This document shows positions 51,738 to 61,180 of a stretch of DNA of 64,000 bases, in pieces. The translations under genes and the position numbers were made by a program. This DNA comes from Campylobacteraceae bacterium (GTDB taxonomy: Bacteria; Campylobacterota; Campylobacteria; Campylobacterales; Arcobacteraceae). The stretch is taken from assembly GCA_013373175.1 (NCBI GenBank), contig JABXII010000011.1:113073-177072 (forward strand). The letters run 5' to 3'. A model generated the notes under the pieces. That model worked only from the letters and a program-made list of their open reading frames with translations, made no database searches and was not told the DNA's origin. Position 1 is the stretch's first letter. Each line of letters begins with the position of its first letter.

Positions 51738-51747
51738 CCTACCAGGC
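51738..51747 (+). repeat. attR core
   Basis: CCTACCAGGC followed by CAT, as in the tRNA 3' end but lacking three bases. Just upstream TAGGTGC (51712-51718) and GCACCTA (51735-51741) form a 7 bp inverted repeat that includes part of the core. Confidence 0.55.
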
Positions 51748-51973
51748 CATTTTTTAATAAAATTTCAAAAAAATCAATAAAATTTTCTTTGATACTTTAG
51801 AAAAAATAATTATACAAAATAGCTTTTTCTCCGTATATCTAAAAAATAATAATAGTCAAAAATTTTAGAACTAATTAAATATCTTAAAGATATATTTATA
51901 AATGTCTCAAAAGCGTCTCAAATGTAATATAAATATGATATAATAATGCCTTTAAAATATTATGGGACGGGAT

Positions 51974-53374
51974 ATGTATAAGAATCTTTCTTCGAAAGCA
52001 AAACTTTTAATCAATATGATTATAGCGCAATTAGGTTTTGCTGTTATTACCACAACAGCAATTATTACATCAAATGATTTAGTAGCAATTTTAATTGTTA
52101 ATTTCTTTTTTGCAATTATAGTAGGATATATGAATTTTGCAGCAATGAAAAGAATTACAGGTGGGATAGAAAGATTCAAAAAATATATGGATGATATTAT
52201 GGATTTTGTTTTTATGAGAACAAATAGAATCCAAAAAGCACAATATATGAAAAATGATGAAATAGGTCTAATCTTGACTGAGATGAACTCTTATGTTGAT
52301 AAAATTGATACTATTAGAAAAGATGATATGAAAGTTTTAGGAGAAGTTGTATTAACAATGGACAAGGTTTCAAGGGGAACTTACCAGTGTAGAATTAACA
52401 GTCAATCTAAAAACTTTATGATTAAAGCTTTAAGAGACACAATCAATAAAATGCTTGATACTACAGAAAGCAATATGAATGAATTAAAAACCTCATTAGA
52501 AAAATATGCAAATGATGACTATAGAGAAAAAATAAATATCTCTTCTAAACTTACTGATGATATGTTAAATGTTATGGAATCAATTAATATTCTAGGAAAT
52601 AACTTATCTACTAATGCAAAGAAAAATCTTGAAAATGGTCAAAAGTTAGAACGAAACTCTACAAGTATGAATAACTCAGTTAGAAATGTAGCTCATAAAG
52701 CAAATGAACAAGCAGCAAGCCTAGAAGAAACAGCAGCAGCATTAGAAGAAATCACTAGTATCACTAGAAATAATACAAACAATGCAACTCAAATGGCAAG
52801 TTTAAGTAAAACTGTACAAAGTTCAGTTGAAAATGGACAAGTATTAGCATCTAAAACAGCTCAATCAATGCAAGAGATAAATGAAGAAGTTGCTTCTATA
52901 AATGAAGCAATTACTGTAATTGATCAAATAGCCTTCCAAACAAATATTCTTTCACTTAACGCAGCAGTAGAAGCAGCAACAGCAGGTGAAGCAGGGAAAG
53001 GCTTCGCAGTGGTAGCACAAGAAGTGCGAAACCTAGCAAATAGAAGTGCAGACGCAGCAAGAGAAATAAAAGATTTAGTTGAAAATGCAAGAAATAAAAC
53101 TGCAGAGGGTAAAGATATTTCCAATAGTATGATTAAAGGTTATGAAGAGTTAAATACTCATATGAGAGAGACTTTAGAGATTATTGCAGATGTTTCTAGT
53201 GCATCTAAAGAGCAGATGACAGGAATTGAACAGATTAATGACACTGTATCTATGTTAGATAGAGTAACACAAGAAAATGCAAGTGAAGCAAACAATGTTG
53301 CGCAAGTTGCCAATGATACTTTATTAATGGCAAATGATTTAGTTAATGATGCAAAGCAGAAACAATTTAACTAA
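51974..53374 (+). CDS. Methyl-accepting chemotaxis protein, no periplasmic sensor
   Basis: A 466-residue receptor: two adjacent membrane helices at the N terminus (about 10-55) with no real periplasmic loop, a HAMP-like linker and a signalling domain with the hairpin tip [19 protein letters not shown] and [16 protein letters not shown]. The ATG at 51974 is preferred over 51962 because GGGAC lies before it and the sequence MYKNLSSKAKLLINMIIAQ is a natural start. A Cache-histidine kinase follows, so a sensory operon is likely. Confidence 0.88.
   Translation: MYKNLSSKAKLLINMIIAQLGFAVITTTAIITSNDLVAILIVNFFFAIIVGYMNFAAMKRITGGIERFKKYMDDIMDFVFMRTNRIQKAQYMKNDEIGLILTEMNSYVDKIDTIRKDDMKVLGEVVLTMDKVSRGTYQCRINSQSKNFMIKALRDTINKMLDTTESNMNELKTSLEKYANDDYREKINISSKLTDDMLNVMESINILGNNLSTNAKKNLENGQKLERNSTSMNNSVRNVAHKANEQAASLEETAAALEEITSITRNNTNNATQMASLSKTVQSSVENGQVLASKTAQSMQEINEEVASINEAITVIDQIAFQTNILSLNAAVEAATAGEAGKGFAVVAQEVRNLANRSADAAREIKDLVENARNKTAEGKDISNSMIKGYEELNTHMRETLEIIADVSSASKEQMTGIEQINDTVSMLDRVTQENASEANNVAQVANDTLLMANDLVNDAKQKQFN
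52901..53079 (+). repeat. MCP tip tract, copy 1
   Basis: 179 bases that match 56558-56736 with about ten differences, in the signalling tip of two chemotaxis receptor genes. Flanking receptor regions differ much more. Confidence 0.7.
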
Positions 53375-53401
53375 ATAACTAAAACTAAAAAAGAGTAAGC
53401 T

Positions 53402-55678
53402 ATGATTGATAAGAACGAAAATAGAATTCTGAATATTATAAAATATTCTCCTATTATCTTTATTCTTTTTTGTTCTGTTTTCATAGGTTATTTTATAAAA
53501 ACAGAACATACTAAAAATATTAAGTCAGAGAAAGAACAGGTTCAAAAAAACTTTGTAGAGCAAGAAAGAGCTAGAGTAGAGTTCATTACAAAAAAAGCTT
53601 ATGAATTCATAGTAAAAAAAGATAAATCAAAAACAAAAACCCTTAGAAATAAACTAAAAAATCATGTAATAAATGCCCATAATATTGCAATGTCTATCTA
53701 TGAAAACAATAAAAAAACAAAAACAAAACAAGAAATCACAAAACTAATAAAAGATGCTCTAAGGGAGATTCGTTTTTTAAATGGTAGAGGTTATTTCTTT
53801 ATTTTCTCAATGGAAGGGAAAAGTATTTTAAATGCATCTTTCCCTAAAATTGAGGGTAAAGATTTATGGGAATATCAAGATGCTAAAGGAACTTTTCTAC
53901 TTCAAGAAATGAATGAGCTTATGAAAAAGCAAGATGAGGTTTTTTATGATTGGTATTGGAATAAACCAGAATATGAAGATAATCCAGAGTATTTAAAAGT
54001 AGGGTTTTTTAAGAAGTTTAAACCTTATGATTGGTTTATTGGAACAGGTGAATATATGCATGACTTCACTAATGAACTAAAAAAAGAAGCCTTAGAAATA
54101 GTTCAAAACCTAAAATACAAAAATAATGGGTACATTTTTGTTATTGATTCAAAAGGAGAGATTATTAGTACTCTTCACAAAGGAATGATAGGTGTAAATA
54201 TTCATGATCTTAATATTAATAGAGAGTTATCAAAAAAATTCGACCTATTTATAACAGCAGATAGAAAGGGAGATTTTTTTAATTATAAGGTTTATAAAGA
54301 AGTAGAAGACTCAAAACCAAAAAATAAAACTGCTTATTTCCAAAAATTTGATAGTTGGAAATGGGTTATTGGTTCAGGTTTTAATATAGAAGATGCAGAT
54401 TCAATTATTGAAGAAAGACAAAAAATTTTAGAAAATAAATATGATAACTATTTAAAAAAGCTTATTTTATTAAGTACTATTTTTTTAGTAGTTGTTTTAG
54501 TTCTTTCATTCTTTATATCAAAATATTTAGAAAAGATTTTTGTAGCATATAAAACTGAACTAAAAAGTAAAAATGAAAACTTACTACGAGCTCAAAAACT
54601 TGCAAAACTTGGTGACTGGGAACTTGATATCTCATCAAATGAAATATCTTGGTCTGAAGAAGTATATAAAATATTTGATATTAAAGAAGATATAAAAATT
54701 GATTTATCTTTTATGAAAAACCTAATTGATCAAGAAGATAGAAAGATTTTTGAGAACTCTATAAAAAGAGTTATTAATGAAGGTAAAAAACATTGTTGCC
54801 TTTGTAAGATAAAAAGACAAAGTGATAATAAAACTCTTTGGTTGGATTTTAAAGGGGAAATAGATAAATCCAATAATACACTTATTGGAACAATTCAAGA
54901 CATTACAGTTAGAAAAAATTTAGAACTAGAAAAAGAACAACATGAAAAAATACTTTATCAACAATCTAAAATGGCTGCAATGGGAGAAATGTTAAATAAT
55001 ATTGCCCACCAATGGAGACAACCTTTATCTTCAATTTCAACAGCTGCAACAGGAATTAAACTTCAAAAAGATATGGATATCTTAAAGGATGAAGATTTAA
55101 CTCAAGCAATGGATAATATCAATAAGTCTGCACAATATTTATCTCAAACAATAGAAGACTTTAGGAATTTCTTTAACCCTAAAAATAGTAGTTATAAAGA
55201 GTTGAGTTTAAGAGAGTCTATTGATAGGTCATTATCTTTAGTAGAAGCCCAATTCAAAGCAAAAAGTATAAAAATTATAAAAGACATTGAAGAGATAAGA
55301 CTTTTTACTTTAGAAAATGAGTTTATTCAAGTTTTAATAAACATTTTAAACAATTCAAGGGATGCATTGTTAGAAAAAACTATTAATGATAAAGTAATTA
55401 TGATTAGTTCTATAGTTCAAAATGAAGAATTAACTTTAGAGATTATAGATAATGCAGGTGGAATAGATGAAGAAATCATAAACAGGGTGTTTGAACCATA
55501 TTTCACTACTAAATATAAAAGCCAAGGTACAGGAATAGGGCTTTATATGTCACAAGAAATTGTAACAAAACTATTAAAAGGTCATATTTCAGTATCAAAT
55601 AAAGAATTCATTTATGAAAATAAATCTTATAAAGGAGCTTGCTTTACAATAGTTCAAAACATAAATTTCAAAAAGTAA
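53402..55678 (+). CDS. Cache-PAS sensor histidine kinase
   Basis: A 758-residue kinase. A membrane helix near residue 15, then a large periplasmic double Cache region with two related blocks (FLNGRGYFFIFSMEG and YKNNGYIFVIDSKGEI), a second helix near 365, a PAS domain (LGDWELDISSNEISWSEEVYKIF), the phospho-acceptor NNIAHQWRQPLSSIS and an HATPase domain with NILNNSRDALLE and GTGIGLYMSQ. No response regulator is adjacent. Confidence 0.9.
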   Translation: MIDKNENRILNIIKYSPIIFILFCSVFIGYFIKTEHTKNIKSEKEQVQKNFVEQERARVEFITKKAYEFIVKKDKSKTKTLRNKLKNHVINAHNIAMSIYENNKKTKTKQEITKLIKDALREIRFLNGRGYFFIFSMEGKSILNASFPKIEGKDLWEYQDAKGTFLLQEMNELMKKQDEVFYDWYWNKPEYEDNPEYLKVGFFKKFKPYDWFIGTGEYMHDFTNELKKEALEIVQNLKYKNNGYIFVIDSKGEIISTLHKGMIGVNIHDLNINRELSKKFDLFITADRKGDFFNYKVYKEVEDSKPKNKTAYFQKFDSWKWVIGSGFNIEDADSIIEERQKILENKYDNYLKKLILLSTIFLVVVLVLSFFISKYLEKIFVAYKTELKSKNENLLRAQKLAKLGDWELDISSNEISWSEEVYKIFDIKEDIKIDLSFMKNLIDQEDRKIFENSIKRVINEGKKHCCLCKIKRQSDNKTLWLDFKGEIDKSNNTLIGTIQDITVRKNLELEKEQHEKILYQQSKMAAMGEMLNNIAHQWRQPLSSISTAATGIKLQKDMDILKDEDLTQAMDNINKSAQYLSQTIEDFRNFFNPKNSSYKELSLRESIDRSLSLVEAQFKAKSIKIIKDIEEIRLFTLENEFIQVLINILNNSRDALLEKTINDKVIMISSIVQNEELTLEIIDNAGGIDEEIINRVFEPYFTTKYKSQGTGIGLYMSQEIVTKLLKGHISVSNKEFIYENKSYKGACFTIVQNINFKK

Positions 55679-55795
55679 TTTTTATTTAACCAAATTTTAT
55701 TTGACAATTAAATAGAATCTTCACAAATTAACAAATTAAGCATACCAATAGTATTTCAATTTTAGTACTATTAGCAAAATTAAAAAAGGAAACAT

Positions 55796-57031
55796 ATGTT
55801 CGGGGCTATTTCAAATAAAGATTTAGAAAATATTGATAAATATTTTATGCAATTTATTGAGTTTATTTCATACAAAAAAAATGAATTTGATTATATGGAG
55901 TCAGTAGGAAATAGTAAAGTTGATGCAATGTTAAAAAGATGGAATGAAAAGATAAGAGAAGTTGACAAAACTACAAAAGATGATATGAGAGTTATAGGCG
56001 AGATTGTCCTTACTACAGATAAAGTAGAACAAGGTATCTATAAATGCAGAATTAATTCAGACAGTTCTAACCCAACTATTGCAACATTAAGAAATACCTT
56101 AAATAAAATGCTTGATAGTTTAGATGATGCTACTACTAGAATATTAAGAGTTATGTCAAGTTATACAAATAATGATTATAGTGATAGTGTAAAAGTTTAT
56201 GAACAATATACTGCTGAGATGAGAGAGTTGATGGAAAGTATCAATAAACTAGGAGAAGCCTTAGGAACGAACGCAAGAACGAACCTAAATAATGGACAAA
56301 CCTTAGAGAATAACTCTGCAATAATGACAGAATCAACAAATAACCTAGCAGCAAAAGCAAATGAACAAGCAGCAAGCTTAGAACAAACAGCAGCAGCATT
56401 AGAAGAGATTACTTCAATAACAAGAAATAATGCAGAAAATGCATCAAAAATGGCAGACCTAGGAAAAACTGTAAGAAGCTCAGTTACAACAGGAGAAGAC
56501 CTTGCAAGTAAAACAGCAAGCTCTATGGATGAAATAAATGATAAAGTAAGCTCTATTAATGAAGCAATTACTGTAATTGATCAAATAGCCTTCCAAACAA
56601 ATATTCTTTCACTTAATGCAGCAGTAGAAGCAGCAACAGCAGGTGAAGCAGGGAAAGGTTTTGCAGTAGTGGCAGGGGAAGTGCGAAATCTTGCAAATAG
56701 AAGTGCAGACGCAGCAAGAGAAATAAAAGATTTAGTAGAAGATGCAAACCTAAAAGCAAATGATGGTAAAAAAATATCAGATGAAATGATAAATGGATAT
56801 AAAGAATTAAATACCCATATAACAGAAACAATACATATAATAGAAGATGTGTCAAAAGCAAGTAAAGAACAAATGACAGGAATAGAACAAATAAATGATG
56901 CAGTAACAATGCTAGATAGAGTAACACAAGAGAATGCAAGTGAAGCGAATCAAGTAAAAATGATAGCAGATGAAGTAGCAACAATGGCAAATGACCTTGT
57001 AAGTGATGCAAAAAGTAAAAAGTTTAACTAA
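55796..57031 (+). CDS. Soluble chemotaxis receptor (MCP signalling domain)
   Basis: A 411-residue receptor without any membrane helix. An N-terminal helical part with [19 protein letters not shown] leads to a signalling domain with [25 protein letters not shown] protein gene lies 15 bases downstream, recalling the split CetA/CetB energy-taxis pair of C. jejuni, except that CetA is membrane-bound. AAAAAGGAAACAT precedes the ATG. Confidence 0.88.
   Translation: MFGAISNKDLENIDKYFMQFIEFISYKKNEFDYMESVGNSKVDAMLKRWNEKIREVDKTTKDDMRVIGEIVLTTDKVEQGIYKCRINSDSSNPTIATLRNTLNKMLDSLDDATTRILRVMSSYTNNDYSDSVKVYEQYTAEMRELMESINKLGEALGTNARTNLNNGQTLENNSAIMTESTNNLAAKANEQAASLEQTAAALEEITSITRNNAENASKMADLGKTVRSSVTTGEDLASKTASSMDEINDKVSSINEAITVIDQIAFQTNILSLNAAVEAATAGEAGKGFAVVAGEVRNLANRSADAAREIKDLVEDANLKANDGKKISDEMINGYKELNTHITETIHIIEDVSKASKEQMTGIEQINDAVTMLDRVTQENASEANQVKMIADEVATMANDLVSDAKSKKFN
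56558..56736 (+). repeat. MCP tip tract, copy 2
   Basis: Matches 52901-53079 (about 94% by eye). Together with an upstream shared stretch around GCAAATGAACAAGCAGCAAG it suggests recent conversion or duplication. Confidence 0.7.
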
Positions 57032-57046
57032 AGGAAAAAAGAGAAG

Positions 57047-57451
57047 ATGGCAGCAGGACAAGAGACAGTATTAGATGAATACGCATTCCTAGTTAGTGAG
57101 ACAGACGCAAAAGGTGTAATAAGATTTGCAAATGATGATTTTTGTAAAATAGCAGAATATACACTAGAAGAGTTAGTAGGGAATCCACATAATATGGTAA
57201 GACACCAAGATATGCCAAAGAAAGCATTTAAAAGCTTGTGGGAAACCGTACAAAAAGGTGAGACATGGACAGGATATGTAAAGAATGCTACAAAAACAGG
57301 AGGTTACTATTGGGTGTTTGCAACAGTATATCCCTTTGAGAGTTGTGATGGTACAAAAGGGTATTTGTCTTGTAGAAGAAAACCATCAAGAGAAGAAATA
57401 GCTGAGGCTGAAGTTTTATATGCTAATTGGAATAAAGAAGAAGGAAGGTAA
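57047..57451 (+). CDS. PAS-domain protein, Aer/CetB-like
   Basis: A 134-residue protein that is a single PAS domain: DAKGVIRFANDDFCKIAEYT, NPHNMVRHQDMPKKAFKSLW and TGGYYWVFATVYPF. The NMVRHQDMP stretch is the Aer-type flavin-binding signature. It probably binds FAD and reports redox state to the adjacent soluble MCP. It lies 15 bases after the MCP stop. Confidence 0.88.
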   Translation: MAAGQETVLDEYAFLVSETDAKGVIRFANDDFCKIAEYTLEELVGNPHNMVRHQDMPKKAFKSLWETVQKGETWTGYVKNATKTGGYYWVFATVYPFESCDGTKGYLSCRRKPSREEIAEAEVLYANWNKEEGR

Positions 57452-57462
57452 CTATCCTTCTT
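57438..57462. terminator. Hairpin spanning two convergent stops
   Basis: AAGAAGGA (57438-57445) pairs with TCCTTCTT (57455-57462), loop 9 bases, between the PAS gene and the convergent kinase. T runs are weak on both strands. Confidence 0.5.
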
Positions 57463-59425
57463 GAACTTTTGTTGGCAAAATAATAGTAAATTTTGCCCCT
57501 TTATAGTTTTCTTTATTATAGATTATTTCAGAGTTTTCAACACTAATATAACCTTTTAGATGTTTATTTATAATTTCATAGGTCATATATAAACCAATTC
57601 CTGTACCTTGGCTTTTATGCTTTGTAGTAAAGTATGCATCAAAGATTTTATCCATATTTTCTTCTTTGATTCCTCCAGCATTATCTTGAATAGTAATTAA
57701 TATATATCCTTCTTTGCCTTGTGTACACTCTTTAATCTCACAGTTTGGCATTTTGCATTCTTTTTCATATTTGATATTAAATTCTATTACTTTACTTTTA
57801 ATATTTTTATCTTCAAATGCATCTATAGCGTTGTTTAGGATATTCATTAAACCTTGAAGAAGTTCATTTTCATAAGTTATAAGAGCCGCATTATCAATAC
57901 TAGCTTTAAGCTCAATTTCTTTTGCTGTAAGTCTTGATGAAATTAATTGAATAGCTTTATCATATAAGATTTGAGTACTAATTTGTTCTTTTACTCTATT
58001 AGGGTCAAAAAACTCTCTAAAGTCATCAATTGTTTGAGAAAGGTGTTTTGTAGTATTTACTATTGTTTCCATTCCTTTGTAAAACTCTTGGTCTTCTAGC
58101 ATTCCTAACTCTTTTTGAATTCTTGTACCAGAAGCTATAGTAGAAACAGACGATAAAGGTTGCCTCCATTGATGAGCAATATTCCCTAGCATTTCTCCCA
58201 TAGAAGCCATTTTTGATTGTTGGTATAAAACCATATCTTTTTTTCTATTTTCTTGTATTTCATTTTCAATTCGTTCATGATATCTTGTGAAGAAGTTTTC
58301 AAGAATACTTGAAACATAAAAAGCAAGTGCTATTAAAATTGCACAAAGAATTAAACTTATAAAAAAAGTGTTTCTAAGAGATTCGTTATTCATATCTCGC
58401 AACTCTTTTTTCTTAGTTTCTAAGTACCTTAACATATCAAGATTATAAAAACCAGAACCAATAGCCCAACCCCAATCATCAATTCCTATAATATAAGTTG
58501 TTTTATAAGCAGGTTCACCAGTTTCAGGCATAATTGAACCTATGTAACTAATAAAACCAGGTCCTTTTTTTGCTTGTTTTATAATCTCTTTTGTAATCAT
58601 AAAGCCTTTAGAATCAACTAAATTAATTCTTTGTTTCCCTATATACTCTTTTTTTACGTGGGCAAGTTGGTAACCATCATAATCAAAGATAAAAACATAT
58701 CCATTTTTACCATATCGTAAATTTTGAATATACTCTTTTATGATATGACTTTTCATTTCATCAATAAAGTCTTCTTTATATTCTCCTGTTCCAATTACTA
58801 TAGAAAGAGGTTTATATAACTTCATATAAGTAACTTTTTTAAACTTTTTATTAGGGAAACTAGGCTTAACAGCTTCAATTTCTCCAAAGTATTCATTTTG
58901 GGTTTTAAAGTGTTCAATTAAGTCTTTATACACATACCTACCAGAACTATCTTTTATGTTAGAAATATCTTTATTTTCATATTCAGGAGTAATTGGATGA
59001 AGAATACTAATTCCATTGCTTTTTGCTAAATAAAAATAACCTCTGCCTTCATTGAATCTAATCTCTCTAAGGCTTTCTTTTATAATATTTAAAAGCTCTT
59101 TTTCTTCTAAATAAGAGTATTTTTCATGTAAGTTTTCAATTATATTATAGGCTTCTTGAACCCTTGTTTTTAATCTATCTTCAAGTCTTTGTTCAATATT
59201 TTTTCTTTCTCTTAGAATATCTTTATAAGCTTTTTCAACTTGAAATTTTGCAAGTCTTTTCTTTGATTCAATATAGTTTTTTTTGTAGATTTTTAAATCT
59301 TTTTGGAAGTTTTCTTCATTTTGAACATAGATTAAAATATTAATAAGTACAGCAATAAGTGTAATAATAATAACTGGCGAGTATTTAATGAAATTTAAAA
59401 GTTGTTTTTCACTTTTTATAAGCAA
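57452..59425 (-). CDS. Cache sensor histidine kinase
   Basis: A 657-residue kinase paralogous to the one at 53402-55678 but without a PAS domain. Two membrane helices bracket a periplasmic double Cache region (FNEGRGYFYLAKSNGI and YGKNGYVFIFDYDGYQ), then GNIAHQWRQPLSSVST and an HATPase domain with NILNNAIDAFED and GTGIGLYMTYEI. No cognate regulator is adjacent. The lipoprotein gene lies 1 base away on the same strand. Confidence 0.9.
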   Translation of the reverse strand: MLIKSEKQLLNFIKYSPVIIITLIAVLINILIYVQNEENFQKDLKIYKKNYIESKKRLAKFQVEKAYKDILRERKNIEQRLEDRLKTRVQEAYNIIENLHEKYSYLEEKELLNIIKESLREIRFNEGRGYFYLAKSNGISILHPITPEYENKDISNIKDSSGRYVYKDLIEHFKTQNEYFGEIEAVKPSFPNKKFKKVTYMKLYKPLSIVIGTGEYKEDFIDEMKSHIIKEYIQNLRYGKNGYVFIFDYDGYQLAHVKKEYIGKQRINLVDSKGFMITKEIIKQAKKGPGFISYIGSIMPETGEPAYKTTYIIGIDDWGWAIGSGFYNLDMLRYLETKKKELRDMNNESLRNTFFISLILCAILIALAFYVSSILENFFTRYHERIENEIQENRKKDMVLYQQSKMASMGEMLGNIAHQWRQPLSSVSTIASGTRIQKELGMLEDQEFYKGMETIVNTTKHLSQTIDDFREFFDPNRVKEQISTQILYDKAIQLISSRLTAKEIELKASIDNAALITYENELLQGLMNILNNAIDAFEDKNIKSKVIEFNIKYEKECKMPNCEIKECTQGKEGYILITIQDNAGGIKEENMDKIFDAYFTTKHKSQGTGIGLYMTYEIINKHLKGYISVENSEIIYNKENYKGAKFTIILPTKVQEG

Positions 59426-59426
59426 A

Positions 59427-60008
59427 CTATTTCTCCAAGTATTTTATTAATAAGGCTTTTGCTCTATTTGATAGAACATTTTTGTATAAAGTTTTGTTTA
59501 CTTTATAAATATTTTTACTTTCATTTTGAATTTGTGTTGCTACAAAATCAGAGTCAACAGATAACTTTACAAAAAGTCTATTATCTTTACTTAGCCAAGA
59601 GTTTTTTATTATACTTTTTGAAACTGCTTTTAAAGATATTTGTTCAGCAATAGTTTTTAAGTCTTGGTCAAAAGTCATTGGATTATCAAGCTTTTGTTCA
59701 TACTCTTTATAAAATTCGATTGTTTTAATGTAGATTTTTTTACTAAGTTTATTACTTGCAATTAAAAGAGTTCTTTTTTTGTCAAACTCTTTAACCTCTG
59801 CATTTTTTATATAAGAATATGCAACTATTGAAATAGAGTTTTCTTCTTTTACTTCTTTTACCCATTTTGGAGCATCATCTGGTATCTTAGTAGGTTTAAC
59901 TACTTTTTTTGTTTCCTCTTCATCACTAAAAGGATTGAGTGATGAGAAAGAGAAACAACCACTAAAAACAAATGTTAAAAGAAAGATTAATAAAAGGTTC
60001 TTAAGCAT
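59427..60008 (-). CDS. LPP20-like lipoprotein
   Basis: A 193-residue lipoprotein: signal and lipobox LLLIFLLTFVFSGC (C18), an acidic linker and an LPP20-type domain (PDDAPKWVKEVKEENSISIVA, KLSVDSDFVATQIQNES). The family is envelope-located and common in Campylobacterota, with roles in surface or flagellar structure in some. The start overlaps the purT stop by one base. Confidence 0.75.
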   Translation of the reverse strand: MLKNLLLIFLLTFVFSGCFSFSSLNPFSDEEETKKVVKPTKIPDDAPKWVKEVKEENSISIVAYSYIKNAEVKEFDKKRTLLIASNKLSKKIYIKTIEFYKEYEQKLDNPMTFDQDLKTIAEQISLKAVSKSIIKNSWLSKDNRLFVKLSVDSDFVATQIQNESKNIYKVNKTLYKNVLSNRAKALLIKYLEK

Positions 60009-61177
60009 TATTTATCACTATAGTTTTCAATAAGTTCTCTTGCTTGTTGTAGTGCTTTATCACTACTATCTTTATCAAATGTTAAAGCAACTGCCATTCT
60101 TCTTCCTTCATGGCTTTGAGGTTTACCAAATACTCTTGCATAAGAAGTTTTAGTGAAGGCTTCATCTTTTACTTCAATACTTGGATTAAAACTATCATTT
60201 TTAGCTTTATAAGCAGCACTTGCTCCTGCTCCATAATCAATAAAGTCTAAAGGTAATCCTAAAACTGCTCTTACATGAAGTGCAAACTCACTTTGTGATT
60301 GAGTAATCATAGTTACCATTCCTGTGTCATGTGGTCTTGGACTCACTTCAGAAAAATAAACTTCATCACCTTTTACAAATAATTCAACACCAAAAATACC
60401 TCTTCCACCTAAACCATCAGTGATTTTTTGTGCAACTTCTTGAGATTTCTTTTTAGCTTCTTCACTCATATTCATTGGTTGCCATGAGAAGATATAGTCA
60501 CCATCTTGTTGGATATGCCCAATAGGCTGGCAAAATACAGTTTGAGATTCATTTCTAGCAGTTAACATAGTGATTTCATAATCAAAAGTGATAAACTCTT
60601 CAACGATTAACTCACTTGCATCACCCCTTGCTTCTTTAGCAAGTTCCCAAGAGTTTTGTAAATCAGCTTCACTTCTTGCAATACTTTGCCCATGACCAGA
60701 TGAACTCATAACTGGCTTAATTACACAAGGAAAGCCAATATTTGCAGCTGCTTTTTCTAAACCTTCAAAAGTAGTTACAAACTCATATTTACTAGTTGGA
60801 AGTCCTAACTCAACTGCTGCAAACTCTCTAATGTTTTTTCTATTCATTGTTTTATTTACTGCATCTGCATTAGGAATTACATGGTAACCTTCTTCTTCTG
60901 CTGTAAATAAAGCATCAATATTGATAGCTTCTACTTCAGGTAAAATATAATCAGGTTTTTCTCTTCTAATTACATCTAAAATCTCATTTTTATTTTTCAT
61001 ATTAATAGTATATGCTTTATTTGCAACTAATTGTGCAGGAGCATTATTATAAGAATCAACTGCAATAGTTTCAATTCCTAATCTTTGTGCTTCAATGATA
61101 ACTTCTTTACCTAGTTCTCCACTTCCTAGAAGCATAATCTTTATAGAGTCTGATTTAAGAGGTGCTGTAAAATTCAT
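60008..61177 (-). CDS. purT: Formate-dependent GAR transformylase (PurT)
   Basis: A 389-residue ATP-grasp enzyme making formyl-GAR from GAR, formate and ATP in purine synthesis. Motifs: [72 protein letters not shown] and [11 protein letters not shown]. The length is typical. It lies 3 bases after the glucosaminidase stop in a leftward operon. Confidence 0.95.
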   Translation of the reverse strand: MNFTAPLKSDSIKIMLLGSGELGKEVIIEAQRLGIETIAVDSYNNAPAQLVANKAYTINMKNKNEILDVIRREKPDYILPEVEAINIDALFTAEEEGYHVIPNADAVNKTMNRKNIREFAAVELGLPTSKYEFVTTFEGLEKAAANIGFPCVIKPVMSSSGHGQSIARSEADLQNSWELAKEARGDASELIVEEFITFDYEITMLTARNESQTVFCQPIGHIQQDGDYIFSWQPMNMSEEAKKKSQEVAQKITDGLGGRGIFGVELFVKGDEVYFSEVSPRPHDTGMVTMITQSQSEFALHVRAVLGLPLDFIDYGAGASAAYKAKNDSFNPSIEVKDEAFTKTSYARVFGKPQSHEGRRMAVALTFDKDSSDKALQQARELIENYSDK

Positions 61178-61180
61178 TTT

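Larger units (their letters stand above)
44841..51747. mobile_element. Integrated element with HUH rep and tyrosine integrase
   Basis: About 6.9 kb between the tRNA-Arg 3' end and a 10 bp copy of it. Contents in order: tyrosine integrase; zinc-motif protein (minus); ribbon-helix-helix protein (minus); small OB-like protein; HUH replication initiator; AlpA-like regulator; GrlR-like protein (minus); coiled-coil membrane protein. There are no capsid, packaging, Zot or conjugation genes. It resembles an integrating rolling-circle plasmid or a phage satellite. Boundaries rest on the repeat and are otherwise inferred. Confidence 0.75.

Noticed and set aside
51706..51756. A partial second tRNA or tmRNA end at the right boundary
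   Set aside because: No cloverleaf can be folded; the match is limited to CCTACCAGGC and CCAT, better explained as attR.
56613..57011. A minus-strand Leu/His-rich frame in the MCP gene
   Set aside because: Composition is the mirror of an AT-rich, GCA-rich coding strand; the plus strand encodes a clear MCP.
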